Positions 13,199-31,605 are shown, numbered from the stretch's first letter. The stretch is DNA of 64,000 nt from Tillus elongatus (GCA_964006375.1 OZ023264.1:175207510-175271509), one strand, 5' to 3'. Notes: generated by a model not told the origin, from the letters alone. Made by a program: numbers and translations.

Positions 13199-13382
13199 TC
13201 TTACAAAGATGTATTATATTTCGATGGAAAATGCAAAAATGCAATAACATAGGGCGTGTTCGATTAAAAAATTCGCTACCATAACGCACTTGCTGCGTCC
13301 TGAATTTCTTTTCTTACAAAGATGTATTATATTTCGATGGAAAATGCAAAAATGCAATAACATAGGGCGTGTTTGATTAAAA
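13157..13382 (+). repeat. 113 bp tandem duplication
   Basis: The unit starting AATTCGCTACCATAACG occurs at 13157 and 13270 with few changes. It covers the inverted GCACTTGCTGCG module and its outer flank. Confidence 0.85.
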
Positions 13383-13456
13383 AAAAACTTGCGAAAGGAA
13401 GGTACTTACCAAGTTTAATCAAAATCGGTCCATTATTTTTTTTAGTTACATGTGTG

Positions 13457-13566
<110 letters not shown>

Positions 13567-13697
13567 ATATAAAGTCTGAAACCGACCTCGGATTTGGGTT
13601 CCAGGGGTCCTAAATAGCGATCATTTGAAGAAATTTTTTTAAAATTCAAAAGTCGGAATCTCCTCATTAGTGAATTTTTTTAAAGAAAATTCACTAA

Positions 13698-13803
13698 CAA
13701 CGCTAAGCAGATTATTTTTTCTCAATTTAAGAAAGTCAAGAAGGAGCAAGTGCGTTATGGTAGCTTATTTTTATGCTTGCTTTTAATGTCATTAACTCAA
13801 TTT
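13698..13803 (+). repeat. 106 bp direct repeat, right copy
   Basis: Matches 11501-11606 along its whole length with a handful of substitutions. Confidence 0.8.
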
Positions 13804-14479
13804 TTTTAATGGGGGTATGTCAAACTTTGCATAGCCTTTACAGCATTACATAGTTTTACAGCATTTTTACCAAATGCAATCAAAATAGTTTTGTTATTAT
13901 GGGCTCTAAGGACCGAGTTCGTGCTGATATAAGTTCATATGTTAATTTTTTATATGTTACACCCTGATATATAGAGTTTTTTTGAGTTGGTCGTTTAATT
14001 GCAGCTATTTTACTAGAATCTACAGAGCTGTCAGTTAATTATTTGTGGTTGTCTAAGGAATCACTAAAATCGCTGGGCGCAGCAAGTGCGTTATGGTAGC
14101 GAATTTTCTTTAAAATATTTTTAATAGCAAATGTCTTTCTTTGATGAAAGCAGGCATCAAACTTGGTTACCTATATAGTAGAAACAATGTACCATATTTC
14201 ATCGAAATAAATTTATTGTTTGAAAATATATAAACATTTTTCAAAAGACTAGATGCAGCAAATGTGTTATGGAAGTGAGTTTCCATAAAAATGTTTTTAA
14301 TAGCAAATGCGAGCACGCCACAATCTGATTACTGGTATAGCCTATGTAGTAAAAACAATGTACTATATTTTATCAAAATTACTTATGGTTTGAAAATATA
14401 CAAAAAAAAATCCAAAAATAAACTTAAATGTTGGGTTTCTAACCAACAAAGCTTACGTTAATAGCAAATTGATTGCAGA

Positions 14480-14900
14480 TTAGTTCTCGAACGCTTTTCA
14501 ACAAATTGTTTTCAGAAACATTACTAGGACCCCACCTGGATGCACAAACCGCAAGAAAAATTTCTTGTTCACACCCCCCAAGGAAGTTATGGGACTGGGA
14601 GTGAATAGTGGTGCTGTGCGGGGTAGGCAGGGTTTAAGAGGGATATGGCTTCAAGATGTAAGACAACTTTCAAGCCCGTTTTATTCGCATTTTCTGCTTA
14701 TATTTCCTTTTTACTACCTACCACGCCCAGCATCCCTTATCACTCCTGGTCCCGTAACTTCCTTGGGGGGTATGAACAAGAAATTTTTCTTGGGTTTTGT
14801 GGATCCAGGGGGGGCCCTAGGCAGGTTTCTAGAAACAGTTTCTTTGAAAAACGTTCGGGAGCTAATCTGCAAATTTACCAAAAATATGCTACCAAAACGC
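14480..14900. repeat. Imperfect palindrome, ~420 bp
   Basis: The left arm carries CCTGGATGCACAAACC, AAGAAAAATTTCTTGTTC and CCAAGGAAGTTATGGGAC. The right arm carries their inverse, ending GCTAATCTGCAAATTTACC. The centre (near 14690) is weaker. Related palindromes are at 43810-44240 and 48010-48860. Confidence 0.7.
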
Positions 14901-15339
14901 ACTTCCTGCGTCCAGATTCTTTTCTTATAAACGCATCATATTTTGATAAAAAATGCAAAAATGCATTAACAAATTTGTTCTACGAAGATTAGCTAAAAAA
15001 ATTATAGACCGTTAAACCATAAACTTCACGAAACCTACAAATAAATATCCAAAAAAGCATCAACTTAACTAAACTGACAGCCAAAGCATCAGAGAAAGGG
15101 TATATTTGAAATTAATATTCTGTAAATATTTTAGTAAAATGAAGGGCAATGGCGGTTGAATCTGAAACTTAAGGGTTTGCAGAACACTCTTCTTGCAACA
15201 TTTTTTTTCACAATCGGTATTTGTTTCACATTCTTTGCCTAAACATTGCCAATTTTGACGTTTCAAGTTGAGAGTTTGACATTTCGAGGAAAACTCCAAA
15301 ATTTGTTACTTTGACTGCCCATAACTTCTTTGTCTTTAG

Positions 15340-15905
<566 letters not shown>

Positions 15906-16008
15906 ACAGAGATCACCTCATTAGCGAATTTAAAAAAAAAATCGCTAAAAACAGGATATGTAAAATTCGAACAGGGTCCATTAGAGAAACCGACGCATAT
16001 GTGGTGCC

Positions 16009-16108
<100 letters not shown>

Positions 16109-16439
16109 GTGTCACACCGGCAACTCAAAAAATAATTGTCCGATTTTGATAAAATTTGGCACGTGCCTTCCTTTTGTACGTGGATTGAACAAGTTCGTTA
16201 GCCAGGAAAAACGAACCAGGTTTTCGGGGAAAATATTGGGTTGTCTTTCAGAACAAGTATTTATCTTAAAAAAAGAAAGGCTATGGTAGCCAAATTTGGT
16301 ACGTAAGTTTACGATATTAAAAGGAAACTATATAGCAAAATTTATATTTCCATGTTATAAGAAAAAAAAGTTTAAAAAAATATTTTGTGCCAGATCATTT
16401 CCATGAAAATTCACTACCATAACGCACTTGCTGCGTACA

Positions 16440-17470
16440 GACTTACTTAAGTTTGATTAAACACACCATATGTAATAATTTTATTAAAATTGTCCAGCTC
16501 TGACTGAGTGTTTGGATTTTTTTGAGAATCAGGAATATGTATCACTGTTTGTGTTGCATGACAGGATGGTTTTGATTGTTTCATTCATCAACCACAGACT
16601 TTTATCCTAAAATTTCGTATATGTATCACTAATTCAAAATATTTTAACTCAATTTCATAACTGACTGAACATTTCATAAAATCCCAGACACTTTTCTGTT
16701 TCTCTAATGCCGGGATATTTTTCAACGTCTAGTAATCACAAATTAAATCGTACAACCACATGATATAGTATGCTTAATATTTCTCATCTCTAATTTTATG
16801 CATGACATATAATTTTTAGTTGACTAGTCATTACTGACTAACCGATAATTTATAGAAAACCTTGATCGAATAAGACAATTCATCTTCGACATCGGAACTT
16901 ATTAGTTTTGGATGTAAAGCATCACTCAATCATAGTGGGCTGCTGTAAATTAGATTACACACCAACTCTGATCTTAAATTGGAAATAAATTGCTCGAGGT
17001 GGTCGGATAGGTATTTATAATCTACCTGATAAGTTGGTTATTAAACCTGCAAGATATTTTATTATTATTGAGTTACGGATCTTGTTTTGTTTACTTGGAA
17101 TTTCCGCTAAAATTAATTTGAAACCTTGAAACTTTGTCACTTGAACATAAATCTGACTCTGTGTGGTTAGGATAATCTAATCTTCTGTAACATATGTGAA
17201 CACGGACTTGAGTTTGAATCATTAAATGTTACATGTAATGTATTATGGTAATGTGTTTAGCTGCATTCGTTATTTTATAAGACTATTTGTCAAATTCTAA
17301 GAAAAATTTCATGTATTTTTTGGACAGCATTATTGGATTTGTACCTATTATAACATCGCAGGTGTTCTGGTGCATGTACATGTCATTTCTCGTATTTATA
17401 TTTATTTAATGCTTAAATTCTAATTGACCAATTATTATTTTTTACGTGGCTATAAATATAGAATCGGCAT
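16440..17470. other. Low-repeat DNA, unassigned
   Basis: I find no copy of the window's repeat families here and no convincing coding frame. It is a candidate for original host (probably intronic or intergenic) sequence. Confidence 0.5.
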
Positions 17471-17518
17471 ATTTTTTATTTCAACAACACACCACGAGGG
17501 CTTACAGCCTAAATACTA

Positions 17519-19733
17519 TCATACCGTGGGTGTCGACAAGGAGGAAAAAGGCAACTTGTTCATTCTAAACTTGAAGGTTTGGAGGTTCGGGGGACAAGGA
17601 AAAACATGCGCCGGCAAGGAATTCCACAGCTTGGAAGTCCTCGGGACAAAAGAGCGGGCATAACAGAATGTTCTATGTCTGGTGACCTGGACAGTAAAAG
17701 GGTGCATTCGCTCTGTTCCCCTGGTAGATCTGTTGGGGGCAGCAGGTGGAGGAACTATGGAAGAAAGCTCCTCTAAGCAGTGCCCGTGCAGATATCTATA
17801 AAAGAGAGAGGCCACCAACGGCACGTCGGTGGGCAAGGGATGGCAGCCTTTGGGTGAGGGTAGAGTCACCGACGAGACGTATAGGTCTCTTCTGAATGGA
17901 GTCCAGGATAGCGAGTGTAGAAGCGGCAGCAGCACCCCAGATCTGGGAGCAGTATTCGAGGTTTGGTCTTATTTGTGAAGTATATAAGGTATAGAGATTA
18001 GCTGATGAAAAGTATTTGCGAGCCCGGAAGAGGAAACCTAATTTATTAGCAGCCGCTTCTGCAATTGATGCGACATGTTGGTGCCAATTGAGATTTTGAT
18101 CCACAGAAATGCCAACAAGTGAAAAGGACACATTACTTTGAATAACTTGGTTGTTTATTGTGATGGGCCTAGGGCTGGTGTATCTCTTATGAGAAAGAAA
18201 GCAAGACTGTGATTTGGTGGGGTTGAATTTTACAAGATTTTTACTTCCCCAGTCTAATCTTTTTTGGAGGTCCACGGAGACTGAGCCCACCATGAGTCTG
18301 CGATCCTCATCTAATTGGGATAAAGAGACAGGCTTAGAATATTGTATATTTGAGTGGAGAGTGCTGTCGTCTGCGTAACAGTAAACTGGGTTGGATGTGC
18401 TAGAGAGAAGGTCACTGATGTGGAGAAGAAACAAAGTAGGGGCTAAAGCTGAACCTTGAGGAACTCCTGCATTAATTGGATACAGTTTAGAGGAACGGCC
18501 ATCCACAACAACAAAAATGCTCCGGTTGGAGAGGAAGTTTGCTGTCCAGGTACATAGTTTTGGTGGTGGGCCATAGGGCGGTAGTTTATTAAGCAGCGTT
18601 GCGTGCCAGACCTGGTCGAAGGCTTTCGATTTGTCTAGAGCGACAATCTGGGATTCACCGTGTAATTCCATAGACTTGTTCCAAGAATGGGTGACAAAGG
18701 AAAGGAGGTCGGCAGTTGATCTGCGCTGACGGAATCCATACTGCCTGTCGTGGATTAGACTGTGTTTTTCAAGAAATTTTAGTAATTCGGTGTTTATATA
18801 CTTTTCCGTCACTTTAGAGGTGACTGAAAGGAGAGAAATAGGCCTGTAGTTGCTAGCAAGCGCTTTGGATCCTTTCTTGGGGACGGGTTGTAGTCGAGCA
18901 GTTTTCCCTTTACTAGGGAATATGCCTCTATTGTAAGATGTCTGAAACAGACGAGTCAGGACAGGAGCAAGTTCTGGTGCGCATTTTTTGAGAACAATTG
19001 CTGGGATCTCGTCAACGCCAGAGGCTTTCCTGGTATTAAGAGAATAGATCATCTTTCGTACCTTTTTAGTTTTGAAAATGATGTCCGTCATTTTATGCGC
19101 GACATTGGGGACTGTTGGTGGTTGAACATTTGGAGGTGGGTTGAGAGTAGAATTTCCGGCGAACAACAAGGCAAAAAGTTCAGCCTTGCCCAGGGCGCTA
19201 AAAACAATTTCATCCCCTGAGACAAGAGGTGGGAACGTGCTCTTGCAGAAATTATTCCCAATAGATTTAGCAAGAGTCCAGAAGGGTTTGCTGCCCTTAG
19301 AGCTTAAGAGTACTTTGTTTTTGATGTGGTTATTAAACGAGTTTTTTGCTTCAGAAAGAATGCGGACATAGCGGTTTCTTGCGTCGTTAAATGCTTGACG
19401 GTTTTCTTGACTGGGATTGTGTAGAAGTGTTTTGTGAGCTTTGACCTTTTCAAGTCTGGCCTTGTCACAAGATTTAGAGAACCGGGGCATTTGAGTGGCT
19501 CAAGAGGTTTTCTGTGTACGTGGAATAAATAATTCCATACCAGCTTGGATAATTTCGGTGACGCTTTGTGAGGTATCTGAGGGGTCAGGATGAGAGAAGC
19601 AGACAGGCGCCCATGGAGATGAGGAAAAGTAATCTCGCATTTCGTCCCAGTTCGCGGAGTTGTAGTGCCAAACGTGGGTGTGATGTCTGTGTGACCTCGG
19701 GTTGCATTGCGCAGGAAGCGGTGACCATGTCAT
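17519..19733 (-). pseudogene. LINE pol: linker, RT and C-terminal region (copy 2)
   Basis: The main open stretch is 564 codons (17796-19490). In it the fingers NYRPISLLSV are at residue ~214, the motif A region VALDKSKAFDQVWH at ~283-296, motif B GVPQGSALAP at ~342-351 and motif C YADD at 372-375. Upstream, 19500-19733 is in the same frame and separated only by one TGA at 19497-19499 (context QKTS-stop-ATQ); it encodes the linker (NSANWDEMRDYFSSSPW). The C-terminus (FYRYLHGHC, VPRTSKLWNSLPA) continues in another frame at 17519-17810, so there is a frameshift near 17800. Catalytic aspartates are present. It is dead as it stands, but only lightly damaged in RT. Confidence 0.88.
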
Positions 19734-19969
19734 GGTCTGAGCAACCGAGGGGGGGTGTCGGTGACTGATATTTTATAGCATTCAGGATTTGTTGTAAGAC
19801 GGAGATCCAAGGTATACAGTGATCTAATGTGTTCTTGGACCACTAGTGCGATAAGGTGATTATTTTCAATTAACAACTTATCGGAATATCCGGAGGTAGG
19901 TGTAACGATGAAGTGGCGCCCTGTATAACATAACCCCGCCTGTCTCCACTGTTTAAAGCTGGCGGCCAT
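19700..19969 (-). pseudogene. LINE endonuclease C-terminal remnant
   Basis: Frame 19730-19969 reads FIVTPTSGYSDKLL, then SLYTLDLRLTTNPE and a VTDTPP segment. At the run of C bases at about 19750-19756 a one-base shift would put SDHDMV, the endonuclease (APE-type) signature, into frame; a second shift is then needed to rejoin the linker. It therefore carries two frameshifts around 19700-19756. The N-terminal part of the endonuclease is missing. Confidence 0.7.
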
Positions 19970-19984
19970 CTAACTTCTCGGTAA

Positions 19985-20866
19985 CTTATACCAATGACTG
20001 TTTTGAGATTGTGAGGTTGCGTTTAAATAGGGAGAATTTGTCATCGGTTTATTAAAAGAGCTATAAGAGCTTAGAGGAGGGTGGCAGCTTGGAGCGATAT
20101 TACCCCAAAACAATCCACCGGGTTTTGTTAACTGTATACCAAATTTGAAGGCGACATCTCAATTCGTTCTAAACTTATCGTGGCTACAAACAGGCAGACA
20201 TTTAGACCGCCAGACCGACACCGACAAACAGAAAAAAAATTTGTTTGCAAATCATGATGTTTTCTATATCTGTTGGCACTTTTTACGGCGTTTAAGCGAA
20301 TTTTTAATGCCTCTCACAGATACTATACTTTCACACGTATTGACTATGGAACTGCTACCACGATGATTAATATATCTTAATAATATTTTAGTTTATTAGT
20401 GGATAACTGTTTATTCTCTTTTAGATTTTAGGTAAATTAAAACATTTATTTAGAATAAACACAACAAAATAAGCAGTCTGTCAACTTCGTAGAATAAATA
20501 AACATGCAGCCACATTCATCAAACACAGAACAAGTAAATATAATGTCTTCACACTGCGGTGCACGCGTTATCCTCTACTTATGTTGCTGTAAAACAATAC
20601 TCCAACATATAATTTACCTTTCAGCACAGGTAGCAAAACAGACGGAATTGTTCACTCACGAAATACGTATTATGTCTCCGAAACAACACATCATACTAAA
20701 CTTCTAATTTTATGTCAGAAACAGCGAATTTCATTCAACTATCAGCCATCCAAATCATGAAATTTATTACCCCATTCCTTTCTGAAGTATGTTGAAATGT
20801 TCCGATGTTACAATTCGCTTTTATAATTATTACATTATTATTACAGTCACCTTATTCCAGCTTCTA
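19985..20866. other. Unassigned DNA with RGAC-rich repeat
   Basis: 20135-20240 repeats the CCAAATTTGAAG plus RGAC-rich segment seen at 5795 and 6135. The rest, including small frames at 20145 and 20504, shows no recognisable domain. Confidence 0.45.
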
Positions 20867-23475
<2,609 letters not shown>

Positions 23476-23492
23476 ACTGTTAGTTATCAGTA

Positions 23493-23592
<100 letters not shown>

Positions 23593-23664
23593 GGAAAGAT
23601 TTCCTCGGTCTTAAATGTGAGGCATACTTGGTTCTCGGGTTGAACCGCGTCGAGAATTTATTAA

Positions 23665-23700
23665 ATCTGGACTCCTGTTTTGGAGCCATTTTCAGGAGGT
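23665..23700 (-). ncRNA. Degraded hammerhead-like core
   Basis: Minus strand: CTGAAAA where CUGANGA is expected, then a six-pair stem GGCTCC / GGAGTC, then CAGA in place of GAAA. Not expected to be active. Confidence 0.3.
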
Positions 23701-24594
23701 AATAGAAACATGCAAGGACATCAACTCTTAGGCCTCATTGTGCCTACTTCTTAGAGCGGTGGACAAAGGTGGGTTGGGTTGTTCTAGCTCGATTACGAGG
23801 CCTCAATCTGCCAACTCCCCAAATCTTGCCGGAAATCGTCTCTAAGTTCTCAGTGTGTTCCACCCTATACCTGAGAGAGATCTGGCAGTTCGTTGCAAGT
23901 CTTGTATTATATATGTCGTTTCGTCTACCTGCTTCGTTATCAGTGTAATGAGTCGGCCCACGGTCAATTAAGTCAGGGGCTTTCGTCACAGTACCTAAAG
24001 GATTGAGAGGATTGCAGGTATTCGTTGAGGTAGGTAATGGGGAAATAAACCTGTCTATTAAATTTATTGTCTTTTTGTGTGTTTATAATGAAGATATAAT
24101 AGGTTTCCAAGTAATCGAAACACAAAACGAAACGAAACGAAAACGTCCCGATTAATTAAATAAGATAGATGATGGTCTTGGTCTTCCGATTATTTGGAAA
24201 CCTAGTGTATCTTCATTACAAACATACAAAAATACAATAAATTCAATAGACAGTTTTATTTGCCCATTACCTGACTCAACAAATACCTGCAATCCTCTTA
24301 ATCCTTTAAGTACCGTGACGAAAGCCCCTGACTTAACTGACCGTGACCCGACTATTTACACTGATAACGAAGCAGGTAGACAAAACGCTACATACAATAC
24401 AATACTTGCAACGAACTGCCAGATATCTCTTAGGCCTATGGTTTGACCCCACTGAGACGATCTCCGGCGAGATTTGCGGAGTAGGCAGATTGAGGCCCGG
24501 AAGCGAGCTACAACAACCCAACCCACCTTTATCCACCGCTCTAAGGAGTAGGCAGATTGAAGCCTTAGAGTTCATGTCCCTACATATTTCATTT

Positions 24595-24638
24595 ACCTCT
24601 TGAGAATGGCTCGAAAACAGGATCCGAAACGTCGAGTT
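24595..24638 (+). ncRNA. Degraded hammerhead-like core
   Basis: TTGAGAA in place of CUGANGA, then a weakened stem, GAAACGTC and a GAG/CTC stem I. Partner of the inverted copy at 23665-23700. Confidence 0.3.
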
Positions 24639-24680
24639 TTAATACATTTTGGACGCGCTTCACCCCGAGAACCAAGTATG

Positions 24681-24684
<4 letters not shown>

Positions 24685-24754
<70 letters not shown>
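24685..24754. repeat. (TA)n tract
   Basis: 70 bp of TA at the right edge of the inverted repeat. Confidence 0.97.
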
Positions 24755-24756
<2 letters not shown>

Positions 24757-24759
24757 TTA

Positions 24760-25335
24760 TTAGTTACGTTATTCTACAAAAATTCGCTAAAAGCTGCTGA
24801 AGGAAAATTCATGGTTGCGGCGACACGGCGGCATTGGCTTTACACTGTGAGAATAAAAGTTGGCCTTCATTTCCTTTAGTCTTAATTGCATGTATTTTTG
24901 TCTTTAAGACTTTGGAAGACGCTGTTGTTTTGAAATGATGTTTGCCTATATATAATAATATCTTTTAGTGCTTCGGGGCAGTGATAAAATCTATATAGTT
25001 TAGCCTAAATTTATTTAAGATTATGTTATACATGTAAGATATCTGTATTCCGTTTTAAAATCTGTTATCGCTATCGGTTTAATAACACAGCACAAGAGCA
25101 CAAGTGCTAGTTAAACCACAGGTGCGGCGAAAGATCTAACACCATCAATTTATGTAATTGATATTTTCATAAACGATGAATTATTATATTAATAAAATTA
25201 TAATAAAATCTAAATCTATCAAAATTAATAGGATATCGCCAATAACTAATGAAATATATCCATCACTAGAGAAATTGTAATTTATTATCTTATTGACAGC
25301 AGATTGAATTGCCACTTGCAAACGAGGATAGTTAT
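24760..25335. other. Unassigned DNA
   Basis: Apart from a CTACAAAAATTCGCTAA repeat end at 24773-24789, I see no repeat or coding signal. Confidence 0.45.
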
Positions 25336-25431
25336 TGATTTGAATATAGAGTGGTCACTATGAAAAGATTTTGAAAAACTGTCTTCAGATGAGCGCGAAT
25401 TTGGGTTCCCAGAAGCCAAAACCAAGGTCTG

Positions 25432-25538
<107 letters not shown>

Positions 25539-26084
25539 CCGAGCGATAACTGAAAACTACTCAACTGATTTGAACAAAACTTGGCACATAACTTCATTAT
25601 ATTAAGACCGCGGACGGGTTCGTATATGAGCTATAGCGGACATTTTTTCCCACAACAGTATAATTTTTTTTTTTTGAAAACGCTATATGTTTGTAAGTAC
25701 CAGTGTAACTGTAATGATACTCTACATGTAGCTATAAATGGTGTAAATAAACCTATGTTGTAAATTTTGTGTTGTTTGGTACACAATGTTTAGAGTGTTC
25801 TCCAAATTAAAAATAAAATCTGTAACACATGCATTGAAACGACTTAGTGATTAAAGTCCAATGTCTGACAGACAGAGTAGTTAACTGCCACGCGTAGATT
25901 GATTCATAGAACAGGTTTAAACCATACATTAACGGTAAGCAAACAAAATAAATAACTGACATAAAGCATACTACCCGAACTAATAATCGTGAATTCTCGG
26001 CCACAAATATTGAAAATGACAGACGACATGAAATTAAATATTTGCTAAGTGATTGTTTTAAAATTTTCTCCAAATTGGCATTTG

Positions 26085-26390
26085 GATTGTCTCAAATAAC
26101 AAGGACAAAAAAGAACGATTCAATGCAGAATGTGTTACTAAATAGTTTTTGAGCGTTGGGAAGTATATGCACAGAATGCGGTTGACGATGAAAAGTTTAA
26201 TTAAGGAAGCAAGATGAACTATTTGGTATGTTAAAATTTTTTGTAGTCAATGTTATCTTTACAAGTTTTGATTACTCTATTTGGGTAAACCTTACAAAGT
26301 AGTGACTTGGACAAGCACAAGTTGTCAACTTATTTGTCAAATGTTACAATGTATAATCTATCTCAATAAATATTACTATTACTATAAAAT
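26085..26390 (+). mobile_element. Possible LINE 3' end fragment
   Basis: It ends with CTCAATAAATATTACTATTACTA, which resembles the AATAAA plus trinucleotide tail of some insect LINEs, and it interrupts the type-2 repeat. No coding motif is visible, so the assignment is weak. Confidence 0.3.
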
Positions 26391-26882
26391 AAAACGGCTA
26401 TGTATGGTAGCCAGCCTTTCAACACAAAGTGAGTTGTGGAACCAGGTAGTATGTTGTCACGCCAGCTCCAAATAACACAAAGTGTTAAAAAATAGAGACT
26501 GTATACAACCAACTAACAATTTAATAAATTGTCAGCCCTGGCCCATTTATACACTATATTTTTAGCTTGATGAACAGCCCCAAATACAGTTTTAGCACAG
26601 CACAGATATACTATGCTGTGGTTTTAGACTAAAACTGTTGCATAATATAGTAGAAATGTAAACATAATCAAGTCAAGTCTCTATCAAAACGATTTTAAAA
26701 TAATTTATTTGATTTTTAAACTTGAACATCAGTCGTCATATAAGACCAAAAAGGCGTTGAATGTATTTCAATTGCAATTCTACTAATTGTGCAATTAATT
26801 GTTATGTAAAGTTTCAATTTAATACATCCCGGGCATGAAGCCGGTGTCAAGTATCATGCAAACAAAACGTTACTTCACATAT

Positions 26883-26951
26883 CCTTAGATAGCTCAGTGG
26901 TAGCGTGCTTGTTTTCTACGCAGAGGGCTGCATGATTGATTCCAGCTCGAC
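26883..26951 (+). repeat. tRNA-like module, best preserved
   Basis: TAGCTCAGTGGTAGCG is a good A box, the anticodon-like region is TTTTCTACGCAGA, and GATTGATTCCAGC is a near B box. It occupies the same slot of the type-2 repeat as the other tRNA-like modules. Acceptor pairing is not convincing, so it is not called as a functional tRNA. Confidence 0.5.
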
Positions 26952-27439
26952 AAATGTATGGTTTTTGTTTTATTATGACATTTGGAGAAACAGTAGTGCA
27001 CAGATTTCAGATGTTTTGAACAAGATCTCATTTTTGTTTAAAACGGCTGAATAGCTTTGTCACCGTTGAGTCTCAAATTATAATAGACATCTTGTTATTG
27101 TTGACATTCAAAAAACCGGTTTGATTAGGTTGACTATTGATTATAAGAAAAATAATTGCTACGTTTATATTTTGGCAGATACTTTACTTTTGTAAATATG
27201 AAATAAGTTTCCATCCGGAAATCTCTTGTAACGTTAATGAAATTTGTAATACAAGTTTTTTTAGAGAGACACACTATCTATAGCTAAAGAAAAATTAAAT
27301 TTGTTTGCTTCATCGAAAATTGAGTGTTGGGCGTTTTCCACAAAAGGATTTAGAACACAAGACTTTTTGATAAAAGAAAAATTTCGATGGTAACACAACA
27401 GGTCTTTGTAAGTTTAAAGTAATAAGTTTAGTTAAATAA

Positions 27440-27620
27440 TAGTGTACAACTCTTATGAAAATTGGCCACTATTAGCACTGTTAAGCACATTTGAAGAACC
27501 CAAATCACCACAACACATTTTAAAAACCTGACCATCGTTTCACTACCCAGGCTAGCATCATCAGAGGATGAATAATCCTAAATATCTTATATCAACAACC
27601 ATATTTATATTATTCTGCAG
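27440..27620 (-). mobile_element. PLE terminal fragment with hammerhead
   Basis: Shares CCCAAATCACCACAACACAT with 33149-33168 and, degraded, with 36940-36960. It holds the hammerhead at 27527-27567. Confidence 0.5.
27527..27567 (-). ncRNA. Hammerhead ribozyme motif (PLE type)
   Basis: Minus strand: CCT (stem I), CTGATGA (27558-27564), stem II GCTA...TAGT, GAAA (27538-27541), minimal stem III C-GATG-G, GTC cleavage triplet, AGG closing stem I. All conserved core bases are present. Very short stem III is typical of PLE hammerheads, which are thought to work best as dimers. Confidence 0.6.
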
Positions 27621-27829
27621 AAAGCCGGTCAATATCGATTTAGGGAGGTCTTACGATACCAAAATTAACATATTTCATTTGGCGGAAATATACGTATTCT
27701 TTCATTATGTACTTCTGCCGGTATAGATTTTGTAAAGTAATCTACAAGGAGACTATAATTTACGGTTGAACTAGCCGGGAAAATACCTAGCGTTCCACTT
27801 AGAAAAATAAACTTAATATGTCAATCTCA

Positions 27830-28212
27830 GCGATTCGATGCGGAATTGTTTTTTTTTGCCTCAGAATTGAGAGAAGCTGAACAATTTTCCAGATTTAAAT
27901 CACATTTTAGCTCCAATAATGCCGGAGATTCCCGTGAACAGCCTGTATAAGAGGTTCGTAACTCAGACAAAAAAATATAGAACAAGACTCCGGGTTTCAG
28001 GAAAAGTAAAAAGAAGATAACATTGTAATAGGAATATTTTGATATAACAGCTTTCTGAAATTTTAAGCGAAAAAGCGCCATCTGGTGGCAAGAATGAGAA
28101 AATAAAAAAATATCATCTGAATTTTACTTGAAAAAACATTTCGAACAGTTCTTTCCCCGACGCTCTAGTTGCCACTGAGATATGAATGTCGCTCACCTAA
28201 TTAATCACCCTG
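27830..28212 (-). mobile_element. Tc1/mariner-type end fragment
   Basis: Terminates CACCCTG followed by TA at 28213, the inverse of a CAGGGTG mariner start. GCGCCATCTGGTGGCAAGAA is a motif I associate with mariner-type MITE interiors. No second end and no transposase. Confidence 0.35.
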
Positions 28213-28393
28213 TATATCTCGGCTCCGATGCACTTTTGAAATCTTTTTTTACCACTGTTACATATGGTGTATGAGGTACTATCAAACTATGCTCGTTTTA
28301 TTCTTGGCCGCTAAAAAAAAGTGGTCATCCCAAAACTCAATGTAAAATGACCATACATATCCCTTTGTTAACAACATATAATTTATAAAAAGT

Positions 28394-28669
28394 CTGGACG
28401 GCAGCAAGTGCGTTATGGTGGTGAATTTTTATTAAAATGTTTTTAATAGAAAATATGCGTTTCTTTTTTTAAGAAAGCAGGCATCAAATTTGGTTACCAG
28501 TATAACTTATATAGTAGAAGCAATGTGCCCTGTTCCATCAAAATAACCTTATTGTTTGAAAATATACAAAAATTTCTTGGTCAACCTTATAGGTTAATAG
28601 CAAATTGAGCTATTCAAATTTGAAGATTTTAATCAAAATTTGCTACGATAACTCACTTGCTGCGTCCAG
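28394..28669. repeat. Terminal module, near-complete (276 bp)
   Basis: CTGGACGGCAGCAAGTGCG at the left and CACTTGCTGCGTCCAG at the right, with the usual interior. Confidence 0.75.
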
Positions 28670-29483
28670 AATTTCTTTTCTTACGAACATGCATTATATT
28701 TCGATCGCAAATGCAAACATGCTATAACATAAGGCGTGTTCGATTAACAAACAAACAAAAAAAGAAAATTTGTATCACCAACAATTTGTGGGAAGCCTGT
28801 GATTGTAGGAATAATTTTTTTAAATGTATCTCAAGAAACCCTATAATTAAGGTATACAATTTTTTTCGTATCTTTTGTAATAACGGATATATTGAGCTTT
28901 ATTGATTTTTTAAATTTGACAAAAATTATATAACATTAAACTATAAACTCTATAGCTAAGACTAATGCCAAAGCATCAGAGAAATGGTCTATTTGAAATG
29001 CATTTTCTGGAAATATTTTAGTACAATAAAGGATAATGACGGTTGAAGCTAAAACTCAGGGTTTGTAAAACACTCTTCTTGATACATTTGCTTTCCATAG
29101 CCCGTACTAGCTTCAGGTTTTTGCCTAAATGTTGCCAATTTTCACATTTTAAATCGCGACTTTGACGTGCTGAGGAAAACCCTATTTTATTCTTCTTTAA
29201 TTGCCTATAACTTTCTTGTCTTTTCACTTACAGAGCTAAATCTTGGTACGTAATTTACCTAAAATGATATAAACCCGCGTACCATGCGTTTACTTTATTG
29301 GTTCCCGAGATGAATTTTTTTAGAAAGAAAACACAAAATTTTCCAGGAAAACCTGGTCCGATTTTCCTGAATAACGAACGTATTCAAGCCACTTGCAAAA
29401 GGAAAGTATTTATAAAATTTGATCAAAATTGGCCCATTACTTTTGAGTTACCGTTGTGACACCTACATACATATACAAATACC

Positions 29484-31605
<2,122 letters not shown>

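Larger units (their letters stand above)
17470..19980 (-). mobile_element. Jockey/CR1-like LINE, copy 2 (longest)
   Basis: The 3' end is at ~17470 (GTTGTTGAAATAAAAAAT on the minus strand). The element runs through a complete RT domain and enters the C-terminal part of the endonuclease before truncation near 19975. It is colinear with copy 1 and extends about 500 bp further 5'. Clade assignment beyond Jockey/CR1-like would need a tree. Confidence 0.88.

Noticed and set aside
14565..14992. Overlapping frames of 115-121 codons (also at 43912 and 48434)
   Set aside because: They run through palindromic repeat DNA and recur in several frames at the related palindromes; no domain.
26883..26951. 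Functional tRNA gene
   Set aside because: Box A and B are good, but acceptor pairing is poor and the module is part of a dispersed repeat.
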